The notes: generated by a model not told the origin, from the sequence alone. DNA of 64,000 nt from Amorphochlora amoebiformis (GCA_054601695.1 BAAHQB010000030.1:992001-1056000); one strand, 5' to 3'. Shown: positions 29,890 to 42,915, counted from the first letter of the stretch. A program made the numbers and translations.

Positions 29890-30034
29890 AACATATATAT
29901 ATATATAAATTTTTACATACATATATATATATACATATGTACATATATATATAGATATATATATACATATATATATATATATATTCGTAGAATATCATGC
30001 TATACAAGGTTGCCAAGGCTTTCAGGTTAATATA

Positions 30035-30071
<37 letters not shown>

Positions 30072-30218
30072 TATATCAGATATGTATTTAAATATGCATA
30101 CAATATATGTATGAATATATATATATATATATATGTTATATATGCGTATGTGTGTATATGTGTATGTAATGGAAAATATATTTAAACATATGCACATACG
30201 AAAGATATACATAGAATA

Positions 30219-30283
<65 letters not shown>

Positions 30284-31536
30284 CAAACACTCACAAACAA
30301 ATTACACATGTGTTTGTGTACATATAATATATGTAAACCTACATACATATACACACACATACATATATACATAAATATATATATATATATATATATTATA
30401 TATGCATACATACACATATACATACATACATTACATACATATATATATTATATAATATATATATATATATTATATATATCAACAAATAGATACCTACACA
30501 CATTTAGAGTGAGTATCCGGTCAAAACCAACAGAAAGCCCCTCCACGAAAACAGGTAACCCTAACCCTAACCCTAACCCTAACCCTAACCCTAACCCCAA
30601 CCCTAACCCTAACCGAGTCAATGGTCCTAGGACTAAGACATGCTGAATAATCTGATCCTAACCCTAACCCTAACCCTAACCCTAACCCCAACCCTAACCC
30701 TAACCGAGTCAATGGTCCTAGGACTAAGACATGCTGAATAATCTGATCCTAACCCTAACCCTAACCCTAACCCTAACCCTAACCCTACACCCGACACCTG
30801 ACCCTAACAGTTGGCACCCAACAGCCAACACCCGACATCCAACACCTAACCTCACTTCCAACTTCTAACCCTAACCCTAACTCCAACCCAAAACCCTAAC
30901 CCTAACCGCTAACCCTAACCCTAATTCTACTATCCCTAACCCTAAGCTCACCGCCAAATCCTAACCCTAACCCTGACATTAACCGTAACCCTAACCCTAA
31001 CATTAACCCTGACCCTTATCTCAGGGGAAAATCCTAACCCTAACCCTAACATTAACGCTAACCCTAACCCTAACTTTTAACGCTAACCCTAACCCTAACC
31101 CTAACCCTAGTGCTAACCCTAATGCCAGGGAAGATTTTGGAGCCAGGGACCATATTTCGGGTCAAAAACATCCAGAAACGGAAGGTTAGGGTTATGATTA
31201 GGGTAGATATGGTTAGGGTTAGGATTAGGGTTAGGGTTAGGATTAGGGTTAGGATTAGGGTTAGCGTTAGGGTTAGGATTAGGGTTAGGTTAGGGTTAGG
31301 GTTAGGATTAGGGTTAGGTTCGGGTTAGGGTTAGGGGTAGGGGTAGGGGTAGTGTTAGAGTTAATGCTCGAGTTTGGGTTAGGGTTAGGGTTAGGGTTGA
31401 GGATACGGCTAGGGTTAGGGTTAGGGTTAGCGTTAGGGTTAGGGTTAGGGTTAGGTTAGGGTTAGGGTTAGGTTAGGGTTAGGGTTAGAGTTTAGGGTTT
31501 GTTCCTGTCCTCTATCTTTGGCCCTCTTTAGTAGTA

Positions 31537-31577
<41 letters not shown>

Positions 31578-31694
31578 AAAAATATATATATATATATAAA
31601 TATATATATATATACAGATACGTATATATATATATATATACAAATACATGTATATATACATACAGATATATATATATATATTATATATATATAG

Positions 31695-31737
<43 letters not shown>

Positions 31738-31899
31738 GGAAAGCGATAAACAGCATAAACAAACGTTCTTGGAACTCTTGTAACCCTAACCCCTAACCCT
31801 AGCCCTAATCCTAACCCTAACCCTAACCCTAACCCTAAGTGACGGAAGTGGGTGGGCATTTGTGCATTATCCTAAGAAAGGTATTATTCATATATGTAC

Positions 31900-31931
<32 letters not shown>

Positions 31932-32259
31932 TATATAATATATATATGCACGTAGATATACATATATGTGTGTATGTGTGTATATGTGTGTGTGTGTTTC
32001 ATACATATCTTTTCTACAATATAATGTATAATATAATGTACGTATATGTTATATAATATACGTATATATGTATACACTTTTTACACACACACACACACAG
32101 ATGTAATATATATTTACATATGTGCATATATATACTCTATATGTACATATATATAGATATATATGTGTGTGTATATATATATACATTATATGTGTGTATA
32201 TATATGTATACATGGGGACACTGGGTCTGGCCTCAATAAATTCATAAAATCATAATTCA

Positions 32260-32297
<38 letters not shown>

Positions 32298-32644
32298 TAC
32301 TTATATATATATATATATATATACATATATGTATATGAATATATTTATATATATATATATAGAATAATATATATATATATATATATGTATACTGACCACA
32401 CTCACACACGGACACATATTATAGTATGCATGTACAATTATATATACATATATCTATATATATATATATATATATATACACGAACATATACATATATAAT
32501 ATATATACATATATATATATATGTACACACATATATATATATATATCATGGTATGTATATATATATATATATATATAATATTATATTATAAAAGGAGACA
32601 AGAGAGTCCTCGTTTACAAGGTTTTGCACCCCCGTGAAGAGTAA
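19065..32644 (+). CDS. Sel1-repeat (TPR-like) protein with C-terminal coiled coil and SH3-like region, 26 exons
   Basis: Exons: 19065-19109, 19852-19908, 20262-20307, 20643-20697, 21036-21061, 22774-22822, 22910-22956, 23521-23573, 24245-24267, 24471-24513, 25717-25782, 26552-26580, 26760-26782, 27100-27149, 27250-27281, 27692-27717, 27927-27956, 28567-28609, 29163-29217, 29516-29539, 29991-30025, 30508-30554, 31129-31184, 31739-31779, 31840-31880, 32595-32644. All phases agree, giving 363 residues. Sel1 units are clear: [90 protein letters not shown] and AKLLYEG. A charged helix ([13 protein letters not shown]) and an LEPGTIFRV...DGSGWAFV segment follow. Such proteins usually act as adaptors; the partner is unknown. 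The final GAG-TAA overlaps a consensus GTAAGT, so a further exon cannot be excluded. Coding sequence is 8% of the span. Confidence 0.88.
21590..22090 (+). repeat. Tandem intronic repeat of about 45-60 bp
   Basis: At least ten degenerate units contain CATATGTTAATTATTACGG followed by TTACAAATATACATTCATACG. They fill part of the Sel1-gene intron between 21062 and 22773. No splice borders of a known exon are inside the unit. Confidence 0.85.
23460..24470 (+). repeat. Telomere-like arrays with element copies in Sel1-gene introns
   Basis: (CCCTAA)n arrays are broken by duplicates of the 3' end of the exon at 23521-23573 (ACCATCTATC plus GGCAACCC, near 23649) and by two long copies of the conserved repeat-associated element (about 23955-24050 and 24105-24185). 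The region contains the small exon 24245-24267. Confidence 0.85.
25170..25716 (+). repeat. Five upstream partial copies of the Sel1-gene exon at 25717
   Basis: Islands at about 25172, 25413, 25488, 25581 and 25640 repeat TATAG|GCTGCAGATTGGGGT plus up to 45 bases of the exon (codons for [14 protein letters not shown]), each followed by TA repeats. Only the sixth, at 25717-25782, has the exon's donor. Later copies are closer to the functional sequence; the first is the most diverged. Confidence 0.93.
25879..26088 (+). mobile_element. LTR-like element B (possible solo LTR) in a Sel1-gene intron
   Basis: A 210-bp island starts TGTTGGCACGACGCC, ends CGCGTTGACA and is embedded in TA repeats. It shares at least four blocks with element A at 2686-3040 in opposite orientation. 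TG...CA ends and the lack of coding content suggest a solo LTR or a small non-autonomous element. It lies wholly inside the intron 25783-26551. Confidence 0.55.
27150..31738 (+). repeat. Telomere-like arrays spanning the 3' half of the Sel1 gene
   Basis: Arrays at about 27152-27240, 27290-27380, 27835-27925, 28510-28560, 28612-28678, 29218-29280, 29345-29510, 30555-31110 and 31180-31500 lie between exons. From 31180 the orientation changes from CCCTAA to TTAGGG. The stretch 30785-31110 is degenerate, with inserted bases between units. Conserved element copies are at about 26640, 27390, 29285, 29410, 30608 and 30705. Confidence 0.9.
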
Positions 32645-33466
32645 GTACCTACCTTCATATCATATCATATCTTGGGTATCATTCACTATTTCTTATCTGG
32701 TGGTCAAGAGAACACCTACTCTCCTAGAAACACAGTCAAGTCCATAGGACATCCCCGGGACGATAATTCAGACATATATACCTTCATCATTCACTTATAG
32801 ATTCAAATGGGCCTTTTTTTGAAATTTCTGCGTGTACGCCAACGATGATGAGATATCGACTACATTATGATCTTATGAACTCGATTGATATATCATAGTA
32901 CTCTAGTACTAGGAGTCGAAATATATATTATTAATAATTCGACGCTTTCTTCGCGATCGCGAGTTTCTTAGTCTTAGTTCAATGAGTAGTATTCTAATTT
33001 TGGAATTTGTACGTTACAACTACCAACACAAAGAATAAATCCACGGTTTCAACGGCAGCAATTCTATTAAATGCAAGTTTGTAACATAACTCATGCATGT
33101 GACATGCACAACTATTCTAGAACTAAGATTTGGCGGACTCGACTAGCTACTACTAGTACTGGCCATCAGCTAGACTTCTACTAGTCCCACGAAAACCGTA
33201 CAGTGTGCAGCTGGATGAGTACGTAGTTCTCTAGTTCTAAAGATTCTAGAGATTTCCCAGCTCCAGTACGAGATGGATCAAAGTTTAGTTTCGAAAATAA
33301 ACACAGTGGGACTCAATGTACAGTTGCATATGCATTTATTTACTACATGTCGATTAATCATCGTTCAGTACATGTGTAAGCGTAATTACTGGTTCGGACC
33401 AACGTACACAACCACCGTACGGTAAGAAGAGGGGTAATAGTTCACCTTAACACATGTTAATATATA

Positions 33467-33513
<47 letters not shown>

Positions 33514-34087
33514 AACCACCGAGTAGGCCAGAAGAGTGAAATAACAATTATATAAAATGCATATATATACTTATATGTTATATCTATTATATCTATATAT
33601 TAAGATGTCTAGGTGTATACATATGTATAAATATATATAATATATATTACATACATATACACATATGTACATATGTAGATATGTATATTTATATATACAT
33701 ATATATATTATATCACAGAAATTCAGTAGTTATGCGCAGTAAGGAGGGCTCAAAAAAAAAAAAATGAAAAAAAAGGATAAGAGTCACCCCCCTTGTAAAC
33801 TGCACGACATAAAGTACCTCCAAAGATTTTTTTTTTTTTTTAATTTTTTTTTTTTTTTTTTAATTTTTTTTTTTTTTCGCTTTGCCTAAGAGAGAGAGAG
33901 AGAGAGAGAGACATATATCACGAAGAGTAGACAGAGGCAGATTAGAGAGTGAGGGAGAGAGGGGGAGATTAGAGGGGAAAGGAAAAAAAAGTGGCGGAGT
34001 GCTTTATGGAAGGGAAGAAAAAGCATAGAAAAAACGAAAAAAATGGGTGAAATTAAGGCATTTTCAACTGGAGTACAGATTATTTAT
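32645..34087. other. Intergenic region between two convergent genes
   Basis: Positions 32645-33470 are unique, AT-rich and dense in CTAGTA/TACTAG words. Positions 33480-33720 are TA-rich. At 33750-33880 an A-run block is followed by three T-runs of 15-18 bases, able to pair with it. A GA-rich stretch follows (33885-34050). No gene was recognised. The region may hold the 3' ends of both neighbours. Confidence 0.5.
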
Positions 34088-34273
34088 TTATGCGCTGGGG
34101 ACATCCCTCGGAGTTTCTGATGTGATGTATATGAGTAGTATGTGTATATGTAGTGTAAATATTTATAGATACGAAGGTATTTTATGTGTGGGTGAGAATT
34201 AGAGTGATGTTTACATATTTTACATACATATACATATATCAATGTATTATGTAAATTATATATGTATATATGA

Positions 34274-34331
<58 letters not shown>

Positions 34332-34396
34332 ATATACAATATTTTCATATACACAATATACATATATATATATATATATATATATGCATACATTGT

Positions 34397-34428
<32 letters not shown>

Positions 34429-34480
34429 TATAAATGTATGTACATATACATATATATATATATATGTATGTGTAATACAT

Positions 34481-34516
<36 letters not shown>

Positions 34517-34588
34517 CTATATATACACACATATACACACATATATATACACACACATACACATTCACATATCAATACCACCGGTCTG

Positions 34589-34633
<45 letters not shown>

Positions 34634-34657
34634 GTGTAATACATACACACATATATA

Positions 34658-34711
<54 letters not shown>

Positions 34712-34806
34712 CATACACATTCACATATCAATACCACCGGTCTGTATATGTATATATATATGTATATATATATATGTATATATATGTATACATATGTGTA
34801 ATACAT

Positions 34807-34873
<67 letters not shown>

Positions 34874-34920
34874 TATATATATACACACATACACATTCAC
34901 ATATCAATACCACCGGTCTG

Positions 34921-34971
<51 letters not shown>

Positions 34972-35107
34972 GTGTAATACATACACACATATATATCTAT
35001 ATATACATATATATATATATACACACACACATATGTATATATATATATATTTACATATGAATACCACCGGTCTGTTTCTTGGCAGGCTTTCGCTTTGGCT
35101 TTCCTAG

Positions 35108-35181
<74 letters not shown>

Positions 35182-35200
35182 CAAATGTGTTTGTTTTACA

Positions 35201-35237
<37 letters not shown>

Positions 35238-35240
35238 ATA

Positions 35241-35273
<33 letters not shown>

Positions 35274-35315
35274 CCATACACATTATGCTCTCTCTCTCTC
35301 TCTCTTTTCCTATGT

Positions 35316-35359
<44 letters not shown>

Positions 35360-35470
35360 TTATATATGTACAAACATATATATACATATAATATTCGTAT
35401 ATATATGTATACATATGTATATATATGTATATATATGTATATATATATTACATTGTAACATATTATTATT

Positions 35471-35501
<31 letters not shown>

Positions 35502-36306
35502 TACATCCAAATTATATATATATATATGTACCTCTCTCCTCTCTCTCTCTCTCCCCTCTCTCTCCTCTCTCTCTTCTCTCTCTCTTTCTCTCTCTCACTC
35601 TCTTTCTCTCTCTCACTCTCTTTCTCTCTCTCACTCTCTTTCTCTCTCTCACTCTCTTTCTCTCTTTCTCTCTCACTCTCTTCTCTCTTTCTCTATTTCC
35701 CTCTCTCTCCTCTCTCTCCTCTCTCTCTCCTCTCCTCTCTCTCCCTCTCTCCTCTCTCTCTCTCTCACTCTCTTTCTCTCTCTCTCTTTTTCTCTCTCAC
35801 TCTCTTCCTCTCTCACTCTCTTCCTCTCTCACACTCTCTTTCTCTCTCTCTCCTCTCTCTCGCTCCTCTCTCTCTCTCTCACTCTCTTTCTCTCTCTCAC
35901 TCTCTTATTCTCTCACACTCTCTTTCTCTCCTTTCTCCTTCTCTCTCTATATTATCTGTATGTATTATATACATATATATATATATATTTGTATATATAT
36001 ATATATATATATTGTTACAGCATGTAGAGCTAGCACGGAACCTATAGCTAGTTAACTACGCGGCTGCTGGCTAGACTACCGTCAGTTCCTTAGAGTATAC
36101 GAGTAGTAGCACAATGCTCGGAACCCAGAATATTCTCGGAACCCAGAATATTCTCGGAACCCAGAATATTCTCGGAACCCATACGGTTCCGGAGGAAGTG
36201 AAGAAGTAAGTATCCGACTACTGCACAAAAGTTATCTATAATCATTCGTCATAATCCAAACGGACTTGAATCGATTTTCTTGACTACCATCTACTATGCC
36301 AGCGCT

Positions 36307-36342
<36 letters not shown>

Positions 36343-36348
36343 AGCGCT

Positions 36349-36387
<39 letters not shown>

Positions 36388-36441
36388 CAGGTTTGGTAGC
36401 ATCTGTGGGTTTTTTAGCTTTGCGTTTCCTAGTGGCCTAAG

Positions 36442-36486
<45 letters not shown>

Positions 36487-36514
36487 CAATATACATACAT
36501 ATAAATACATACAT

Positions 36515-36552
<38 letters not shown>

Positions 36553-36725
36553 CGTAAATATATATATATGTAAATAATAAAATATATGCAGTTATATGTA
36601 ACTATATGTAAAAATATATACAATATATATATATATATGTGTATATATATATATGTATATATATATACCTTTTTAGATATATATATATATAATATATATA
36701 ATATACAACATATATACCTTTTTAG

Positions 36726-36756
<31 letters not shown>

Positions 36757-36819
36757 ACATATATACCTTTTTAGCCTTAGGCTTAGGTGTAGCAGCGACT
36801 GTTTCGATTTTGGCTTCCT

Positions 36820-36853
<34 letters not shown>

Positions 36854-36997
36854 TATATATATATATATATATATATATGCATACGTATATATATGTATGA
36901 ATATATGTATATATACACACATGCATACATATACATACATGCACATGTACAGTGTATATATGTAAAGACATATATGTGTATATATATATATACACAC

Positions 36998-37042
<45 letters not shown>

Positions 37043-37137
37043 CATACATATATGTAAATATATATACACATATGTGCATGTATATGTGTATATATATATG
37101 TAAATATTTATATATATATATATATATATATGTAATA

Positions 37138-37178
<41 letters not shown>

Positions 37179-37303
37179 ACATTATTTATAAACCTTCGGC
37201 ACAGCAGTTGCCATACGCGCATATTTTACGGCCATATATACATATATTTATATATATATATACATATATGTATAATATATATATATATATATATATGTAA
37301 TAT

Positions 37304-37334
<31 letters not shown>

Positions 37335-37761
37335 TATATTTATATACCTTCGGCACAGCAGTTGCCATACGCGCATACTTTACGGCCTCTTCAGCAGCCT
37401 ATATATATATATATATATAAATATATATATGCTCTATACATTATATACATATATATATATATATATATGTTATATTTATATGATATATATACTATATATA
37501 TATATATATAGATATATATATGTATATATATATATAATATATCATGTGTGTGCGTGTATATAACTATATGTAAATATATATGTATACGTTATATCTATAA
37601 AAATACACATACTAAATATTTTTACATATACATAAATATATATATATATACACATAATATATATATACATATAAACATAACATATATATATATATATATA
37701 CATATATACACATAAATATAAATATATATACATACATACATATATATATATATACATATAT

Positions 37762-37793
<32 letters not shown>

Positions 37794-38526
37794 CTTCCTA
37801 GCCTTCTCCTCATTTTGTACCTTTGTGGCTTCCGGGGGACTAAATACCACAAAAGCCGACTTTTTCGCTTTTTTTCCGGATTTTCCCGCCTCAGGAGCGG
37901 ACGAAGATTGCTTTGAGTACTGAAGGGCTTCATCAGCTGCCTACACGTGTGTACACGTGTGCTTTTGTGTGTTTTGATATATAGTTCACCTGCCTACACG
38001 TGTGTACACGTGTGCTTTTGTGTGTTTTTGATATATAGTTCACCTGCCTACACGTGTGTACACGTGTGCTTTTGTGTGTTTTGATATATAGTTCACCTGC
38101 CTACACGTGTGCTTTTGTGTGTTTTGATATATAGATCACCTGCCTACACGTGTGTACACGTGTGCTTTTGTGTGTTTTTGATATATAGATCACCTGCCTA
38201 CACGTGTGTACACGTGTGCTTTTGTGTGTATTTGATATATAGTTATGTATGTGTGTAGGTATGTAAAAATACATATATGTGTATGTATGTATGTGTATTT
38301 GTGTGTAAATGTGATTGTGTATGTGTATGTATGCTTGTACACGCGAATGATGTGTATATGCGTGTATTATATATGTACTTAAATTTATACAGATGATGAA
38401 ATATGTATGTAAAAATGTATATAATATATAAATTATATGTATATAAATTAAATGCATATATACATATATATGTATATGTATATTTATATATACATATATA
38501 TATATATATATACATATTATATGTTT

Positions 38527-38562
<36 letters not shown>

Positions 38563-38639
38563 ATTTTCATATTGAATAGTGGGTTGCTTATATATTACAT
38601 TTTATAAATCTGTACAAAATATGAATGTATTACATATAC

Positions 38640-38671
<32 letters not shown>

Positions 38672-38687
38672 GTATATATAATATCCA

Positions 38688-38758
<71 letters not shown>

Positions 38759-38772
38759 ATATATATATATGT

Positions 38773-38812
<40 letters not shown>

Positions 38813-38912
38813 CGTATTTAAACAGGAAGTGTAGATATGTTACATATACCATATATGTAATATGTACACATATATATACATACTTACATATCTACATACA
38901 TACATGTGTATG

Positions 38913-38949
<37 letters not shown>

Positions 38950-38953
38950 AATA

Positions 38954-38992
<39 letters not shown>

Positions 38993-39382
38993 ATATAAAC
39001 TCACCTTCTTGGCTTTGGCCTCGTTCTCGACACGTGTCTCCTCCGGAGGACTAAAAACTACAAAACTAGGCTTGGGTTCCGAGACCGACTTGGGTTCCGA
39101 GACTTTCGTCTTGGGTTCCGAGACTTCCGTCTTGGGTTCCGGTACTTCCTGCTTGGGTTCCGGTACTTCCGGCTTGGGTTCCGGAATGGGGTTTTTCTGG
39201 TGTATATATTCTTCGGGTACATGTGTGTATTACATGGATGTAAGTATATATGTATTTATTTTTATTAATACACACATATACATATATATATATATATATT
39301 TGTGTGTGTGTGTATATATATGAATATATATATATATATATATAAATATATATATATATATGTATATATATGTATATATAAT

Positions 39383-39447
<65 letters not shown>

Positions 39448-39482
39448 GTGTGTGCTAGTACGAATGTGTATATGTGTGGATG

Positions 39483-39525
<43 letters not shown>

Positions 39526-39552
39526 CATATATACACATATATACACATAAAC

Positions 39553-39612
<60 letters not shown>

Positions 39613-39655
39613 ATATATATTATATATATAAATGTATATACATACACATATATAC

Positions 39656-39697
<42 letters not shown>

Positions 39698-39936
39698 CAT
39701 TTTTCCATTATGTACAAGTTTACATATGTATATATATGTATGTATGTATATATTTATATATATATATACATACACATACATAAATTATATATACTGTTTA
39801 ATAAATAATCAGAGAGACACAAAAGCTAGTGTTTGATGTAATGCATACATGATTATTCGTCTGATGAACAATACATGTATGTGCATTCAGCAAAGCACAG
39901 TAAACCCGAACACATAAAACATCTACTAAAAACAAA

Positions 39937-40003
<67 letters not shown>

Positions 40004-40083
40004 TTATGTATATATATATATATATTCATTGTATGTGTATTTATATTTTATATGCATATATATATATATATATACATATATAT

Positions 40084-40117
<34 letters not shown>

Positions 40118-40600
40118 GTACATGAATTTATAACTACCCCAAATTCGTAGAGAGTCCAGCCGCCGTCTAATTTAGTCTTTCTAACAGGCTATGAACAAAA
40201 AAAAAAAAAAAAACAAATATCAAATCTAAAAGAATCATGTAAAAGAACAAACACGCCCCCCCCCCCCCGTTTCCCCACCCGTCAACAAACAGCTTCCCGA
40301 GTATCCCTATTTCTCTCACCCCCTCCCACAGACATTTTCATCCGAAAAATTAAGAAATTTAAAAATCCTGACCTCCTCAGCCCTCACCCCGTATCTCCGC
40401 GGCCCACGCACCATCAAACCTAAGGCGGAAAGAGTCTCAAAACACTGTAAAAATGGCCATTTTTCGACGAGAATCTCCCGCGCGAAATTTCGCGGGAAGC
40501 ACTTACCCCTCAGGGGCACGTGCAGCCGGGACCGAAGGGCGAGGGGGCCTGACGACGCGGCTGTTGGGGCGAGAAGAAGCAGGAGGTAGGGTGTGATCAT
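34088..40600 (-). CDS. Lys/Pro/Glu-rich repeat protein with N-terminal signal-like sequence
   Basis: Exons in order: 40600-40373, 40188-40138, 39196-39005, 37940-37794, 37398-37348, 36819-36769, 36436-36385, 35103-35068, 34116-34088 (stop). Phases agree from the second exon on, giving 278 residues. The N-terminus [17 protein letters not shown] looks like a cleavable signal peptide. A Ser/Arg-rich stretch follows, which could be a transit peptide. Next come EVPEPK/EVSEPK pentads, then two copies of a unit ([20 protein letters not shown] and [20 protein letters not shown]), each followed by AA(D/E)EA(L/V)(Q/K)Y. The C-terminus is histone-H1-like in composition ([28 protein letters not shown]). 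I do not recognise the family. The first exon might end earlier, at a GTAAGT at 40506, but that breaks phase with the next exon. Confidence 0.7.
34570..35067 (-). repeat. Downstream copies of the Lys-rich gene's eighth exon end
   Basis: Three islands (near 34575, 34729 and 34906) repeat ATATCAATACCACCGGTCTG, i.e. the last bases of the exon at 35068-35103 with its GTGGTAT donor. They alternate with TA and CACATA tracts. Confidence 0.8.
35520..35955 (+). repeat. (CT)n tract in an intron of the Lys-rich gene
   Basis: Pure pyrimidine sequence of CTCTCT with regular CACTCTCTTT units, about 430 bp, lies within the intron 35104-36384. On the sense (minus) strand it is GA-rich. Confidence 0.9.
36013..36310. 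mobile_element. LTR-like element C (possible solo LTR)
   Basis: A 298-bp island bounded by TGTTACAGC and GCGCTAACA is embedded in TA repeats in the intron 35104-36384. It contains three tandem 18-bp units (GGAACCCAGAATATTCTC) at 36120-36175. Its last 13 bases are repeated at about 36340. The TG...CA ends resemble elements A and B but the interior differs. Confidence 0.4.
37194..37233 (-). pseudogene. Partial downstream copy of the Lys-rich gene's fifth exon
   Basis: This island repeats the exon's last 40 bases (codons for [12 protein letters not shown]) with a GTTTAT donor but no acceptor. The complete exon is at 37348-37398. Confidence 0.85.
37941..38250 (-). repeat. Six-unit tandem repeat of about 55 bp beside an acceptor
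   Basis: Units of CTACACGTGTGTACACGTGT followed by GCTTTTGTGTG, TTTGATATATAG and TTCACCTGC abut the exon at 37794-37940. Each repeats the GTAG|GCAG acceptor context and a palindrome of ACACGTGT. Confidence 0.9.
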
Positions 40601-40911
40601 TTCTCCGCTGTCGGCTTAAGTGTGTTCTAGTACCCCATGGATTTGGTTTACGAAAGTCGGATATTTATTTACAGTTAGAGGGTTCGAATGCGACTATTAG
40701 AGGCTTGAAGGGAATGGAGATGTGATTCTTCCAGGTGTCACAACATGTCACTCAGGATGGTCACATGTCAGCGACTCATGGTAGATTTTGGTAGTTTCGC
40801 TTAAATGATGACCAAAAGTTCCAAAACATCCAGGAATTTCGCGAAGGCGCCACAACGGACTGCTGCACGTGCACGGGCAGCGAGGAGGACGAGGTATCGG
40901 AAAACCCAAGG
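40601..40911. promoter_or_regulatory. Divergent promoter region with TGTCAC motifs
   Basis: Between the minus-strand start at 40600 and the plus-strand ATG at 40912, the stretch 40733-40775 carries GGTGTCAC, CATGTCAC and GGTCACATGTCAG. These match the motif class upstream of TRM7, the Sel1 gene and the YeiH-type gene. Binding is inferred only. Confidence 0.4.
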
Positions 40912-41679
40912 ATGTCGGTGTGGGTCGAAAAACCTTCGAGGCTTCTGCGATTGAAAAGGAGGGCGTGCGAAATTGATGATTCAGGCTCCGCTAAGCGGGC
41001 CCGTTTGATGGATTTCGAACGGACGCCGAGGCTCGGACGCCAAGGGCCTCCTTCGTTCTTCGATGAGAAAAAAGCCGGCACAAAAGCAAGGAGGAGGATC
41101 CAGGTCCAGGCGAAACGGAGGACAAGGAAGCGCGAATTTAAGGGAGACTGCCCACCAATAGTAAAACGTTCGAGACAAAATCGTAATCTCTCTGGAGTTA
41201 ACCAGATGCCCGAGCAAGAGGCTGGCAGCCTCGCTCTGGTACCCGTCATAGATAGTCGTCCGTACATGGGGCCTGAAGTATATTGCGATGTGGGGATTCC
41301 TGTGGGTACGAAGCTGGTGCCCCAGATCGACGAGAAGAGCTTTGGCCAGAGGTTTTCCGCACGGGACACGAAGGTCTGGAGAAATGCCTGCAAGGTCACG
41401 GCGGGGAGGAAGCGCAACAACGAATGTCGGGCACTTGTAGTGTATCAGTCTCCTCAGGAGTGGATGAACCCACGAGAGGTCCAGGCCCGTGAGCCGGAGG
41501 AAGGCCAGCCCAAGAAAGACTACCACGCGTACATGTCCGAGGAGAATTATGAAGAGATTGAGATTCTTGACCCCGCTCCCGGAATTCCGATGACTGGGAG
41601 ACTGGTTGGAGGATTCAACAACGTTGGGTTTGATCAGGGAGAACCGGGGGATGAGGAGGCCGAGATGGAACTTGAGTGA
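40912..41679 (+). CDS. Unrecognised basic/acidic protein, single exon
   Basis: An uninterrupted 255-codon frame in GC-rich, non-repetitive DNA, unlike any other stretch of this window. The first 90 residues are basic with nuclear-localisation-like clusters (SAKRARL, KARRRIQVQAKRRTRKRE). The middle has GPEVYCDVGIPVGTKLVPQ. The C-terminus is acidic (SEENYEEIEIL, EPGDEEAEMELE). I do not recognise a family. The frame is open upstream to about 40797, with an alternative in-frame start lacking. A different frame starts at 40808 (MTKSSKTSRNFAKAPQ) and runs into this region, offset by one base, so the true 5' end is unsure. A long minus-strand frame overlaps it; I prefer the plus strand because its sequence looks less like a shadow. 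Confidence 0.55.
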   Translation: MSVWVEKPSRLLRLKRRACEIDDSGSAKRARLMDFERTPRLGRQGPPSFFDEKKAGTKARRRIQVQAKRRTRKREFKGDCPPIVKRSRQNRNLSGVNQMPEQEAGSLALVPVIDSRPYMGPEVYCDVGIPVGTKLVPQIDEKSFGQRFSARDTKVWRNACKVTAGRKRNNECRALVVYQSPQEWMNPREVQAREPEEGQPKKDYHAYMSEENYEEIEILDPAPGIPMTGRLVGGFNNVGFDQGEPGDEEAEMELE

Positions 41680-42804
41680 TTCATTAAGGCTTTGCTAGTT
41701 CCTGGCAACCTCCAATGGGATTCAGTGCGAATGATAGGAGTGGTGCCTTCTTTCCTTATACCAGTGGGCATCTCGAGCTCGAAAACCCTTCCGCCCAGTA
41801 TTGCCTACACCAACTTCACGCTCACATGCATCAATTCATACAAATGTTCGACCGGCGAAGATCTATCTAGTGGATTCAGCCGCAACTACTAGTATTGGTC
41901 TGCAGATATTGTAAATGCTCACAAGTCAAAGTTTCCGGGAAAATACAAAAGAGTAAAAACGAATTTGGATCCATCGAATGATAATACCGTACGTAATAAT
42001 TCTAGTAGCCGGGGGTATTACTAGTATTACTAGATACTGAGATAATATAAATTAATGAGTGCTAGTATTTTATCGATATCTAGATTATCTCTGTCATGAT
42101 TAGTACATAGATTTATAACTTAGGCTTCGGAAGTGTATGGTATCTATCTAGATATATCTAGATATCTAAGATCTGAAGATATGACCCAGTTAATTAGAGT
42201 CTAGTGACCGTGCAATGCGGCTTATAATTAAGTATGTCAAACGATATACACGTCAAGATGTCACGCATGTCTAGCTAGTCCAGATGCATACAAATTGTAT
42301 AAATCGCTTTATATAATCACAAAAACCGGATCCAGATCCATTGATATAGATATTTGAATAGCAGCATTAGCATTTATATATAGCAACTAGCAATACTTCG
42401 ACAGTTCGATCGCGAATAGAGTCGGATATTGCAATTGTGATCGACTACATTGTTGTGGTGAGCAGGAGTACTAGTCGTCAAGATCAAGCTTGTAATTCCA
42501 TGGCGGATTTGAAGAATCCCATTCTCTCCATCACGGTCACGCTAACCAGAGCCGTACCTTGCAGTTGTGTTGATATGAATAACGAGTTTTAAACCCATTA
42601 TGTGTACGTATAGGCATTTCTATATGTATATATATATATATATAATATTTGTATATATGTACAGTATATATATATATATATGTATATATACACATGTATA
42701 TGTATCATGATACATCATGATATGTCATATATATATATATATACATATATGTATATATATTTTTATATATTAATATGAGTTTTCATATACATATACATAC
42801 AATG

Positions 42805-42837
<33 letters not shown>

Positions 42838-42880
42838 TATATACATATATGAACATTATATATATATATATATATGTATA

Positions 42881-42915
<35 letters not shown>

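Noticed and set aside
40776-41420. A 214-codon minus-strand frame opposite the gene at 40912
   Set aside because: Its residues mirror the plus frame's Arg/Lys and acidic runs as Leu/Phe/Ser. It has no recognisable motif, and the plus frame has the more protein-like composition.
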